Under the pieces are notes generated by a model that was not told where the DNA came from, did not search any database, and was given only the letters and a program-made list of their open reading frames with translations. From Bacteroides intestinalis (lineage in GTDB: Bacteria > Bacteroidota > Bacteroidia > Bacteroidales > Bacteroidaceae), in contig NZ_CABJDN010000004.1 in assembly GCF_902364365.1 (NCBI RefSeq), positions 452,705-516,704 on the forward strand: a DNA stretch of 64,000 bases, read 5' to 3'. Every line of letters starts with the position of its first letter. The stretch's first letter is position 1. The position numbers were made by a program, and so were the translations under genes. Shown piece by piece: positions 19,035-27,377 of the stretch.

Positions 19035-20441
19035 TTATTGTGCCTTATTGAAACAAAAAACCAATGATTCTTCTTTTATATCTTTGGGGAGTGTGATTCT
19101 TGTTTTTCCGTTTCTACAGATATACTTCATCTGTTTTCCGTTTTGTAGCAGCGTGATTTTACCGATGGGGATGTTACCTTCCCATTCTATATATTCAGGA
19201 AGCTTTTCATTTTCAGGGAGTGCATAAATTGCATACAATGTTTTTCCGTTTTTATTGGCTGTAAACCAGATGTTTCCAAAATGATAGTTAGGTGTTGTGC
19301 GTGTATCATAGATGGCTTTACCATTCTTACGGAGCCATTCGCCTACTTTTTCTAAGCGTTGATATACGACGTCATCGATATTACCTTCTCCGTCGGGACC
19401 TACATTCAATAGAAGACATCCCCCTTTGGCAACCACTTCAGCCAGAGTGTTTATTACCCATTCTGAAGTTTTGTATTTTGGATTAGGATTCCATCCCCAG
19501 GTGTTACTAAATGTTATGCAACTTTCCCATGGGAAATTTTGCTGCTCTTGTGGAATTGCTTGTTCTGGAGTTTGGTAATTTTCATTTTTACCGGGAATGG
19601 TTCTATCAACGGTAATTAATCCGGGTTGTTTTTTGCGAGCATTATGCACTATTTCATCTAACTTAATGTCTTGTTGAGGTTTTCTTACCCATCCGCCATC
19701 TAACCAAAGAATATCGATTCTTCCGTAGTCAGACATTAACTCATCAATTTGATTGGCAGTATATTCTTGATATTTAGCCCATTTTTCCGGATATTTCTTA
19801 AGATCGTAATTGGGATTGCGTGTAGGGGTTGCAAAAAACGGATCCCAATAATTCTCATTGTGCCAGTCTGGTTTTGAAAAATAAGCTCCGATCATGAAAC
19901 CTGATTTGCGAAAAGCTTCAAAGACATGGTAGGTAATATTGCTATATTTTCCTTTTTTATAAGGTCCTTTAGTGACAGTATAGTCTGTATATTTGGAGTC
20001 GAACATACAGAAACCATCATGGTGTTTAGTAGTGAAAATCAAATATCTGAATCCGACTTTCTTCATAAATGTAGCCCATTCGGTTGGCTCAAAACGGCTT
20101 GGCTTGAAGGATTCAGATAGTCCCCAATACCATTTCTTAAATTCACAATAGGTACTTCCCGGACGTGCCTCTCTGCGACGGTCAGTAAACCATCGGTCTT
20201 CTGAACATAATGCCCATGATTCTGCAATGCCGGGAACCGAATATATTCCCCAGTGGAACATAATGCCAAGCTTTGAATCTTGCCACTTTTCTATCTTCTC
20301 TAATACGGATGGATCTGTAGGCCATTCGTATTCTTTGGAGGTTTCGTGGATAAAAGTTTGCTCTTTAGAGACCAAATCGTTTTGACCATTCACAATAAGT
20401 GATAAATTGATCCCGATTAATAAGGTTAATAGTTTTTTCAT
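19035..20441 (-). CDS. GH29 alpha-L-fucosidase
   Basis: The 468-residue protein has a signal peptide (about 1-20, NGQ). The GH29 signature is clear: WQDSKLGIMFHWGIYSVPG near residue 53, FRYLIFTTKHHDGFCMFDSK, and IDILWLDGGW with Asp248 as the expected nucleophile. A small C-terminal beta domain follows. It would remove alpha-linked fucose from the imported or surface glycan. It is the first structural gene of the operon, with a near-consensus promoter motif about 60 bp upstream. A fucosidase next to a PL12 lyase implies a fucose-decorated uronic-acid polysaccharide. Confidence 0.93.
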   Translation of the reverse strand: MKKLLTLLIGINLSLIVNGQNDLVSKEQTFIHETSKEYEWPTDPSVLEKIEKWQDSKLGIMFHWGIYSVPGIAESWALCSEDRWFTDRRREARPGSTYCEFKKWYWGLSESFKPSRFEPTEWATFMKKVGFRYLIFTTKHHDGFCMFDSKYTDYTVTKGPYKKGKYSNITYHVFEAFRKSGFMIGAYFSKPDWHNENYWDPFFATPTRNPNYDLKKYPEKWAKYQEYTANQIDELMSDYGRIDILWLDGGWVRKPQQDIKLDEIVHNARKKQPGLITVDRTIPGKNENYQTPEQAIPQEQQNFPWESCITFSNTWGWNPNPKYKTSEWVINTLAEVVAKGGCLLLNVGPDGEGNIDDVVYQRLEKVGEWLRKNGKAIYDTRTTPNYHFGNIWFTANKNGKTLYAIYALPENEKLPEYIEWEGNIPIGKITLLQNGKQMKYICRNGKTRITLPKDIKEESLVFCFNKAQ

Positions 20442-20502
20442 TGTATCGTTTTAATGGAGTTATTATTAATGCTTTTCATTATTCCTGCTTTTTTGTTTGA
20501 TG

Positions 20503-20510
20503 TAAAGGTA
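20503..20510 (-). promoter_or_regulatory. Candidate -7 element for the GH29-susCD-PL12-GH88 operon
   Basis: The minus strand reads TACCTTTA, one base from TAnnTTTG, about 62 bp before the GH29 start. It lies in the only sizeable gap between the regulator gene and the operon. Confidence 0.45.
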
Positions 20511-20616
20511 GGGTGTGTTTTTTTATATTCGCTTTACTCTTGTAGAAACGACTTGAGGTATTGTATAGAATGCTTTTATTTTTGTTGAAGTAGCTTTCGT
20601 TTTTGTGTAATATATA

Positions 20617-20646
20617 CTTAAATAGCCTGTAAACAGGCTATTTAAG
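20617..20646. terminator. Perfect 13-bp palindrome after the hybrid two-component gene
   Basis: CTTAAATAGCCTG (20617-20629) and CAGGCTATTTAAG (20634-20646) are exact inverted repeats around a 4-nt loop, 33 bp after the regulator stop. The following minus-strand bases are AT-rich but not a T-run, so it may be a terminator or a protein-binding site. Confidence 0.5.
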
Positions 20647-20678
20647 TGGAAAAATGAAGTGGATTTTCAATTTCTTTT

Positions 20679-23600
20679 TTAGGTTTGGCTGTGATTGCTT
20701 TTGCCGTTTTTCCCATATTCTGATGGCAGGCAACCAAAATATTTCTTGAAACTTGTAGCAAAGTAGGAAGGTACATAACCAACCATGCTACTAATTTCAG
20801 ACACTGTATATTTCCCTTCTTTCAGCAATTTACAAGCATAATTGAATCGCATCTTGCGAATAAATTCATTGGTCGATTCACCAGTCAATGCCTTCATTTT
20901 AAGGTGAAGGTTGGAACGGCTCATACACATCTCACGGGCGAATTCGTCTGTTGTAAATTCGGCATCATCCATGTGCTTTTCCATAACTTCAACCGCTTTT
21001 TTTAATAAATCTTCGTCTAATGGGTTGAGTGCTATTTTTTCGGGCTCGATTTCTAAAGATTTGGAGTAGTATTCTATAGCGCGGTGCCGTGTCCGGAATA
21101 AATTCTTTATTTTAGTCGTAATCATAACTAACGAAAACGGTTTGGGTATATAGTCATCTGCTCCTACTTGTAAACCTTCCAATTGTTCTTTAAAATCAGT
21201 CTTGGCAGAAAGAATAATGACGAGGATATGGCAAGTACGCAAATTTTGTTTAATGAGTTTGCATAGTTGTATTCCATCCATGACGGGCATCATTATATCG
21301 GTCAAAACAAGGTCTACTTCTTGTTCTTTTATTATAGCTATTGCTTCTTCTCCATTTTGAGCTTTTAGGATTTGGTAATTTTTACCTAACTCGTCGCTCA
21401 AGTATTGTAGAATATCGATATTGTCCTCCACGATCAATATGCTTTCTTTATTATTTTTATTCGTCTCAGTTATGTCTTCTTTTTCTTGTATGTTTTCTGT
21501 ATCTGTAATGTACATATCTTGATTATTGGTTGTATGAACTTCAGTTTCTTGTTCTGTGGCTTTTTCTTCAGGTTTATAGACAGACTCGTCTGTTGGTAAA
21601 AATACAGAAAAAACACTCCCAACACCCTCTTGGCTTTCCAGTTCAATCCTTCCATGATGCAAATCTACTAATCGCTGTACTATGGATAAGCCAATACCGC
21701 TGCCCAGATGTTCGTTATCTACTTGGTAGAAACGCTCAAAAATTCGTCCTTGTTTGTCGTTAGGTATACCACTTCCAGTGTCTTTCACCTGAAGTAATAA
21801 CATATCATTCTCCTCTTTCAGTTTTATAATGATGCTTTTTCCTTCCCCGGTGTATTTAAAAGCATTGGAAAGCAGATTGTTGGTTATTAGTTCCAGATAG
21901 CTGGGGTCACAGAGGATGTTTTGTCCTTCTACTTCAGAGTAGAAGTTATAGTCTATTTTTTTATATTGGGCCATTTTCTTGTAAAAGAGAAAGCTCTCTT
22001 CAATAGTTTGGTGAATAATATTGTATTTAACTTTAAGGTTAAATACGCCTAATTCAGCACGTCGGTAATCCATTAGTTGGTTTACTAGGTGCAGCAATCG
22101 ATTCGTGTTTCGTTGTATATGTTCTAGCTGCTTATGTATCCAGCGGTCGTTCACCTTATCCATAATTTCTTGTAGAGGAGCAAGGATTAGGGTGAGTGGA
22201 GTACGTAACTCGTGTGAGATGTTGATAAAGAAACGTAGCTTCATTTCGTTTACTTCCTTTTGTTTCTCTTTGTCCATGCGTTCCATTTGGAGCTGCATCT
22301 TCATATTTTTCCGCATCCAGAAATATCGGAGGATGAAGGTGAAAATCATTATAAGCGCAAATACAAATAGTAAGATAGCCCACCACGTCTTATACCATAC
22401 AGGTAGAATTATAATCTTCAGTTGGGTTGGTTTCTCATTCCATTTTCCGTTGTTATTGGAAGCTTTTACGAGAAAATGATAAGTACCGTGTGGTAGATTC
22501 GAGTAAGAGGCTGTACGCAATATATCTGAGTAATACCATTCTTTATCGTACCCATCCAATTTGTATGCAAATGTGTTATGATTGCCGGAAATATAATTTG
22601 AAACAACAAATTCCAGTGAAAATACTGATTGGGCAGCTGTTAATGTAATGCTTTCCGTGATATTGATATTTTTTTGTAATATACCGGAATCGTCGCCGGG
22701 AAGGATGGTTTTATTGAAAAGTCGTAATCGTTTGATGACAACTGGGGGAGTATAGGGGTTATCTATTAATTGATCTGGATGAAAGGTGGTAATGCCATTG
22801 ATTCCTCCGAAGTACATTTCTCCATTTTCAGTGTGGCAGAAGGAATTGTTTGTGAATTGGTTACCCTGCAATCCGTCGTTGTCTGTATAATTCTTGATTT
22901 TTTCTGTTTGCGGTTGGAAGCGACTCAATCCTTTGTTAGTACTTATCCAGAGTTCTCCATAAGAGTCTTCCAGAACTCCGTGGACTATATTGTTAGGAAG
23001 TCCGTTGGCTGTGGTGTATTGCTTGAATTCTTTCTTATTTATATCAAAGCGGTATAAACCACTTCGGGTACTTATCCAAAAAAGGCCATTGTGGGACTCG
23101 TATATACTGTTGATAAAATTGTGATTGGCAGAAGAACCTTCAGGTAATAATGGAATACTTTTTAGTTCATTATCTGTTTCAATATAAGTACTGATTCCTT
23201 TTTCACCGCAGAACCACAAGCGTTGTTCGCTGTCACGGAAAATGGTAGTGATATGATTCGTTTTTATTGGCTTTTTATCTTGGTCGGTGGCGTAAGTTGT
23301 GAATGTCTTTTTGTGTGGGTTGAAGCGTACAATAGAGTCAAGTGTACTTATCCAAAGGTCTCCATTGCTAGCCGGTACTATGGAATATGCGTGCTTTATG
23401 TTGGAATTGTACGTTTCAATATGTTTCGAATGACGGTGTAGAATGCTGAGCCCTCCGGCATGTGTGCCAATATAAACCAAATTTTTAATTTCGTCTATAT
23501 AGATTGCTTTTATATCATTTGATCTCAATCCATCTTTTTGTGTATAATGAGTAAAGGTGTTTGTATGTTTGTCGTAGTGATTCACACCTCCACTGTTAGT

Positions 23601-24701
23601 ACCAATCCAGAGCCCTTTTTGTTTATCTTCTATGATACATGTGATTACATTGTCATTTAATGAATTTCGCTCAGACATATATCGTATATTTTGGAAACAA
23701 CTTTTGAGAGGATGATAGTAGTTCAGTCCTCCAAAGTAGGTACCTACCCACATGCCTCCTTGAGAATCCATAAAGATGCTACGAACAGAGGTTTGTGATA
23801 AGCTTGTTTGTTTTTGTAGGTCTCGATCATAGGTGGTGAAAGTATCTTTTTCTTCGTTGTAAATATTGAGTGCGGTAAAAGTCCCTACCCATAATTGATT
23901 TTGCTGATCAGTGGCAAGTACACGTACATAATCAGAACTGAGTTGATGTTCTCCTCCTTTACGGTATATGTTGGTTACTAATGTTTGTGGATTGATCCGG
24001 AAAAGTCCTTTACCTTCTGTTGCTACCCATAGACATGTAGAAGATTGTTGCAGAATAGCTAATATTTCCGTTTCCCTTAATTGTGGGATGGGGAAAGATT
24101 TTAATGTATTGCCGGATATGGAATAAATAAATACGCCTTGCCGTGGAGTGCCGATGTAGACATTATCCCCTTCTCTTTTGAGGCACGTGGAGGAGAGTGA
24201 TACAAGGGACGTTGGAAGTTTGTCAACACTAAATGAATGGCTTTCTGTATTAAAAAGAAATATCCCTTTTTCAGTACATACAAGCAACTCTTCTGAATTT
24301 ATTTCTTCAATATCAATTATAGGTACCTGTTCACCTTTAACCGGATAGAAGTTCACAAAATGATCTCTGCCGGAAGCATAAAGCGAAAGTCCTTCTTCGG
24401 TTCCTGCCCAAAGTCTTTTTTTACTATCTATTTTGAGGGTTCGTACGATGTCTCCTGATATACTGGCCGCATAATTTTCATTATGCTGATATACAGTAAA
24501 AGTATATCCATCGTATTTGTTTAAACCGTCGTAGGTGGCGAACCACATGTTTCCTCGATCATCTTGTTCTATGTCAAGTATTGTACTTTGTGATAATCCT
24601 TGTTCAAGTCCAATATGGACAAAGTTTATTGTATTTGGGAGTTGAGCATATGTGGAAAATGCTGATAAAAAGAAAATGAAATATAGAAAAAGTTTTGTCA
24701 T
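20679..24701 (-). CDS. Hybrid two-component system regulator (HTCS) of the PUL
   Basis: The 1340-residue sensor-regulator has a signal peptide, then periplasmic two-component propeller repeats (HIGLEQGLSQSTILDIEQD, GNMWFATYDGLNKYDG and many GLWIGT/GELWISTNKGL blades) and a Y_Y_Y domain near 690-765. One membrane segment follows at about 773-795. The cytoplasmic part has HisKA with the phospho-acceptor His in INISHELRTPLT (about 830), HATPase (NNLLSNAFKYTGEGK near 940), a receiver domain with Asp in VLTDIMMPVMDG (about 1134), and a C-terminal AraC-type DNA-binding domain ending near YFGCLPSEYGKNG. HTCS proteins sense the released oligosaccharide in the periplasm and activate the adjacent PUL, here immediately downstream on the same strand. 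It has its own consensus promoter. Confidence 0.97.
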   Translation of the reverse strand: MTKLFLYFIFFLSAFSTYAQLPNTINFVHIGLEQGLSQSTILDIEQDDRGNMWFATYDGLNKYDGYTFTVYQHNENYAASISGDIVRTLKIDSKKRLWAGTEEGLSLYASGRDHFVNFYPVKGEQVPIIDIEEINSEELLVCTEKGIFLFNTESHSFSVDKLPTSLVSLSSTCLKREGDNVYIGTPRQGVFIYSISGNTLKSFPIPQLRETEILAILQQSSTCLWVATEGKGLFRINPQTLVTNIYRKGGEHQLSSDYVRVLATDQQNQLWVGTFTALNIYNEEKDTFTTYDRDLQKQTSLSQTSVRSIFMDSQGGMWVGTYFGGLNYYHPLKSCFQNIRYMSERNSLNDNVITCIIEDKQKGLWIGTNSGGVNHYDKHTNTFTHYTQKDGLRSNDIKAIYIDEIKNLVYIGTHAGGLSILHRHSKHIETYNSNIKHAYSIVPASNGDLWISTLDSIVRFNPHKKTFTTYATDQDKKPIKTNHITTIFRDSEQRLWFCGEKGISTYIETDNELKSIPLLPEGSSANHNFINSIYESHNGLFWISTRSGLYRFDINKKEFKQYTTANGLPNNIVHGVLEDSYGELWISTNKGLSRFQPQTEKIKNYTDNDGLQGNQFTNNSFCHTENGEMYFGGINGITTFHPDQLIDNPYTPPVVIKRLRLFNKTILPGDDSGILQKNINITESITLTAAQSVFSLEFVVSNYISGNHNTFAYKLDGYDKEWYYSDILRTASYSNLPHGTYHFLVKASNNNGKWNEKPTQLKIIILPVWYKTWWAILLFVFALIMIFTFILRYFWMRKNMKMQLQMERMDKEKQKEVNEMKLRFFINISHELRTPLTLILAPLQEIMDKVNDRWIHKQLEHIQRNTNRLLHLVNQLMDYRRAELGVFNLKVKYNIIHQTIEESFLFYKKMAQYKKIDYNFYSEVEGQNILCDPSYLELITNNLLSNAFKYTGEGKSIIIKLKEENDMLLLQVKDTGSGIPNDKQGRIFERFYQVDNEHLGSGIGLSIVQRLVDLHHGRIELESQEGVGSVFSVFLPTDESVYKPEEKATEQETEVHTTNNQDMYITDTENIQEKEDITETNKNNKESILIVEDNIDILQYLSDELGKNYQILKAQNGEEAIAIIKEQEVDLVLTDIMMPVMDGIQLCKLIKQNLRTCHILVIILSAKTDFKEQLEGLQVGADDYIPKPFSLVMITTKIKNLFRTRHRAIEYYSKSLEIEPEKIALNPLDEDLLKKAVEVMEKHMDDAEFTTDEFAREMCMSRSNLHLKMKALTGESTNEFIRKMRFNYACKLLKEGKYTVSEISSMVGYVPSYFATSFKKYFGCLPSEYGKNGKSNHSQT

Positions 24702-24731
24702 AATATGAGATTATAAGGGAACATCGTGAAA

Positions 24732-24739
24732 CAAAGATA
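24732..24739 (-). promoter_or_regulatory. -7 promoter element of the HTCS gene
   Basis: The minus strand reads TATCTTTG, an exact TAnnTTTG match, about 30 bp before the ATG at 24701. Confidence 0.65.
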
Positions 24740-25132
24740 TGAATAATTGGGAAAATGCCAATCGAACGGCTAGAAATAAAACAAATACATAATGCGCTGT
24801 TAATATTAGTAATTGGTATAACATTTTCTCATGATTTTATTTATAAGTGAAACAATTACGTTTTTTACGATATTTCATGTACTACAAAATATTGATTTTT
24901 CAGTTATAAAAGTATGCATAAAGGTGGAATTTTGTGTTTGGAATCGTTTTATGATTTTTAAATTATGGGTATTTTGATTCTAATATTGTTGAAAGTTCTT
25001 TGGGTTTTGTTGAAAGTGAAGCGAAATAAGGCTTATGGGAGTTGTTGGTTACTCTTAAAATGTGATATGGGCTTATATTGGAAGATAAAGAATATCTCAA
25101 TGCCAATTCTTTTATCATTCTTCCCTTTTTTG
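24740..25132. other. AT-rich divergent intergenic region
   Basis: No gene is supported here. It separates the divergent HTCS and topB promoters. The only visible repeat is TTGTTGAAAGT, present twice about 25 bp apart near 24990-25020. Confidence 0.5.
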
Positions 25133-25140
25133 TACCTTTG
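25133..25140 (+). promoter_or_regulatory. -7 promoter element of topB
   Basis: TACCTTTG is an exact Bacteroides -7 match ending 20 bp before the topB ATG. Confidence 0.7.
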
Positions 25141-25160
25141 CTCCGTTAAAAAAATAATGA

Positions 25161-27317
25161 ATGATAGTTTGTATTGCTGAAAAGCCCTCTGTGGCACGTG
25201 ACATTGCTGATGTATTAGGAGCGAAAGATAGAAGAGACGGCTATATCGAAGGAAACGGATACCAGGTGACCTGGACATTCGGTCACCTTTGTACACTCAA
25301 GGAACCGCACGAATATACTCCGAACTGGAAATCTTGGAGCTTGGGAAGCTTGCCCATGATACCGCCGCGTTTCGGAATAAAACTGATCAGTAACCCTACT
25401 TATGAAAAGCAATTCCATACGATAGAGACTCTTATGCAGAAAGCCGACATGATCATAAACTGTGGTGATGCCGGGCAGGAAGGAGAGTTAATTCAGCGTT
25501 GGGTGATGCAGAAAGCCGGTGCACACTGTCCGGTAAAACGGCTGTGGATTTCTTCTTTGACGGAAGAAGCTATTCGGGAAGGTTTTGCCAAATTGAAAGA
25601 TCAGAAAGAATTCCAGCCGCTTTATGAAGCAGGATTATCTCGTGCTATCGGTGACTGGTTGCTGGGAATGAATGCTACACGACTTTATACCATGAAGTAT
25701 GGGCAGAACAAACAAGTTCTCTCTATCGGCCGTGTGCAGACACCTACATTAGCGTTGATTGTAAACCGGCAGTTGGAAATAGAGAACTTTGTGCCCAAGC
25801 AGTATTGGGAATTGAAGACAGTGTATCGGGATACGACATTCTCTGCTATCATCAGGAAGAGCGAAGAAGAATTGGTTCTGGAAGCTGAAAAGAATAAGGA
25901 GGCAATTGCTGCCGGGAAGAAACCCAAAAAGGAAGAAGAGAATAGAGGTATTGATCCTATTGCCAACCAGGAACAGGGTATGGCACTGCTGGAACAGATC
26001 AGGAATTCTCCTTTTACGATTACGGATGTAACCAAGAAAGAAGGAAAAGAAGCTCCCCCCCGTTTGTTTGACTTGACTTCCTTACAGGTAGAATGTAATA
26101 AGAAGTTTGCTTATTCTGCCGATGAAACTTTGAAAATCATTCAGTCATTATATGAAAAGAAAGTGGCTACCTATCCTCGTGTAGATACCACCTTTCTGAG
26201 TGATGACATTTATCCGAAATGTCCGGGTATCTTGAAAGGTTTGCGTGATTATTCAACATTCACGACCCCTTTGGATGGGACCACTTTATTGAAATCGAAG
26301 AAGGTATTCGATAATTCAAAGGTAACAGATCACCATGCCATTATTCCTACCGGACAATATCCGCAGAACCTGACAGACATGGAACGCCGTGTATTCGACT
26401 TGATAGCCCGTCGGTTTATAGCAGTATTCTATCCTGATTGTAAGTTTGCTACTACTACTGTACTGGGTGTCGTGGAAGAAATAGAATTCAAGACTACCGG
26501 AAAGCAGATTTTGGAACCGGGTTGGAGAGTTATATTCGGAACTCCAGGTACACAGTCACAGGAAGAAAAAGATCCGGGAGATGAAGAAAATGTATTGCCG
26601 GCCTTTGTGAAAGGTGAAAGCGGTCCTCATGTACCCGATTTATATGAGAAATGGACACAGCCTCCCCGTCCTTATACTGAAGCTACTTTGCTGCGTGCTA
26701 TGGAAACGGCGGGTAAGTTGGTGGATAACGATGAATTGCGGGATGCATTGAAGGAGAATGGAATCGGTCGTCCATCCACACGTGCTGCTATTATTGAGAC
26801 TTTATTTAAACGTAATTATATCCGTAAAGAGAAGAAGAATCTGATAGCTACGCCTACAGGAGTCGAGCTAATTCAGATTATCCATGAAGAGTTATTGAAA
26901 TCTGCCGAACTGACGGGTATCTGGGAAAAGAAACTTCGTGAGATCGAGAAGAAGACCTATAATGCTGCACAATTCCTTGAGGAACTGAAACAGATGGTTT
27001 CTGAGGTTGTGATGAGTGTACTTTCGGATAATAGCAATCGTCATATTACTATTGTGCAGGCGGTGCAGGAAGCATCCGGTGGTAGTAAGAAGCAAGGTGG
27101 AAAGGCGGTAAAAGAGAAAGATACTACCAAGCCTAAACGCCAAAGCAAACCGCGCAAGAAGGTTGTGGAAACAAATGCTGCTGACACTTCTCAAATACAA
27201 TCTATTGAGGGCCAAACTTGCCCATTGTGTGGCAAAGGAACCGTGATCAAGGGGAAAAAGGCTTATGGTTGCTCGGAGTGGAAGAACGGATGTACTTTCC
27301 GTAAACCATTTGAATAA
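25161..27317 (+). CDS. topB: DNA topoisomerase III (type IA)
   Basis: This 718-residue enzyme starts with the TOPRIM domain (AEKPSVARDIADVLG at residue 6, then DMIINCGDAGQEGELIQRW with the acidic metal site). The type IA central domain includes the YPRVDTTFLSDD segment, whose Tyr is the expected DNA-cleaving residue, and TDHHAIIPTG. The GIGRPSTRAAIIETLFKRNY motif is also present. A lysine-rich linker leads to a C-terminal zinc-ribbon-like module (CPLCGKGTVIKGKKAYGC). It decatenates replication and recombination intermediates by single-strand passage. The ATG at 25161 fits the promoter spacing. I cannot exclude a topB paralogue of mobile origin, but nothing mobile lies nearby. Confidence 0.95.
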   Translation: MIVCIAEKPSVARDIADVLGAKDRRDGYIEGNGYQVTWTFGHLCTLKEPHEYTPNWKSWSLGSLPMIPPRFGIKLISNPTYEKQFHTIETLMQKADMIINCGDAGQEGELIQRWVMQKAGAHCPVKRLWISSLTEEAIREGFAKLKDQKEFQPLYEAGLSRAIGDWLLGMNATRLYTMKYGQNKQVLSIGRVQTPTLALIVNRQLEIENFVPKQYWELKTVYRDTTFSAIIRKSEEELVLEAEKNKEAIAAGKKPKKEEENRGIDPIANQEQGMALLEQIRNSPFTITDVTKKEGKEAPPRLFDLTSLQVECNKKFAYSADETLKIIQSLYEKKVATYPRVDTTFLSDDIYPKCPGILKGLRDYSTFTTPLDGTTLLKSKKVFDNSKVTDHHAIIPTGQYPQNLTDMERRVFDLIARRFIAVFYPDCKFATTTVLGVVEEIEFKTTGKQILEPGWRVIFGTPGTQSQEEKDPGDEENVLPAFVKGESGPHVPDLYEKWTQPPRPYTEATLLRAMETAGKLVDNDELRDALKENGIGRPSTRAAIIETLFKRNYIRKEKKNLIATPTGVELIQIIHEELLKSAELTGIWEKKLREIEKKTYNAAQFLEELKQMVSEVVMSVLSDNSNRHITIVQAVQEASGGSKKQGGKAVKEKDTTKPKRQSKPRKKVVETNAADTSQIQSIEGQTCPLCGKGTVIKGKKAYGCSEWKNGCTFRKPFE

Positions 27318-27377
27318 ATGATGGTCATACAATAATCAGCCGACTTTTCAGTTTATATGAATGATAACTTGTGAGGC

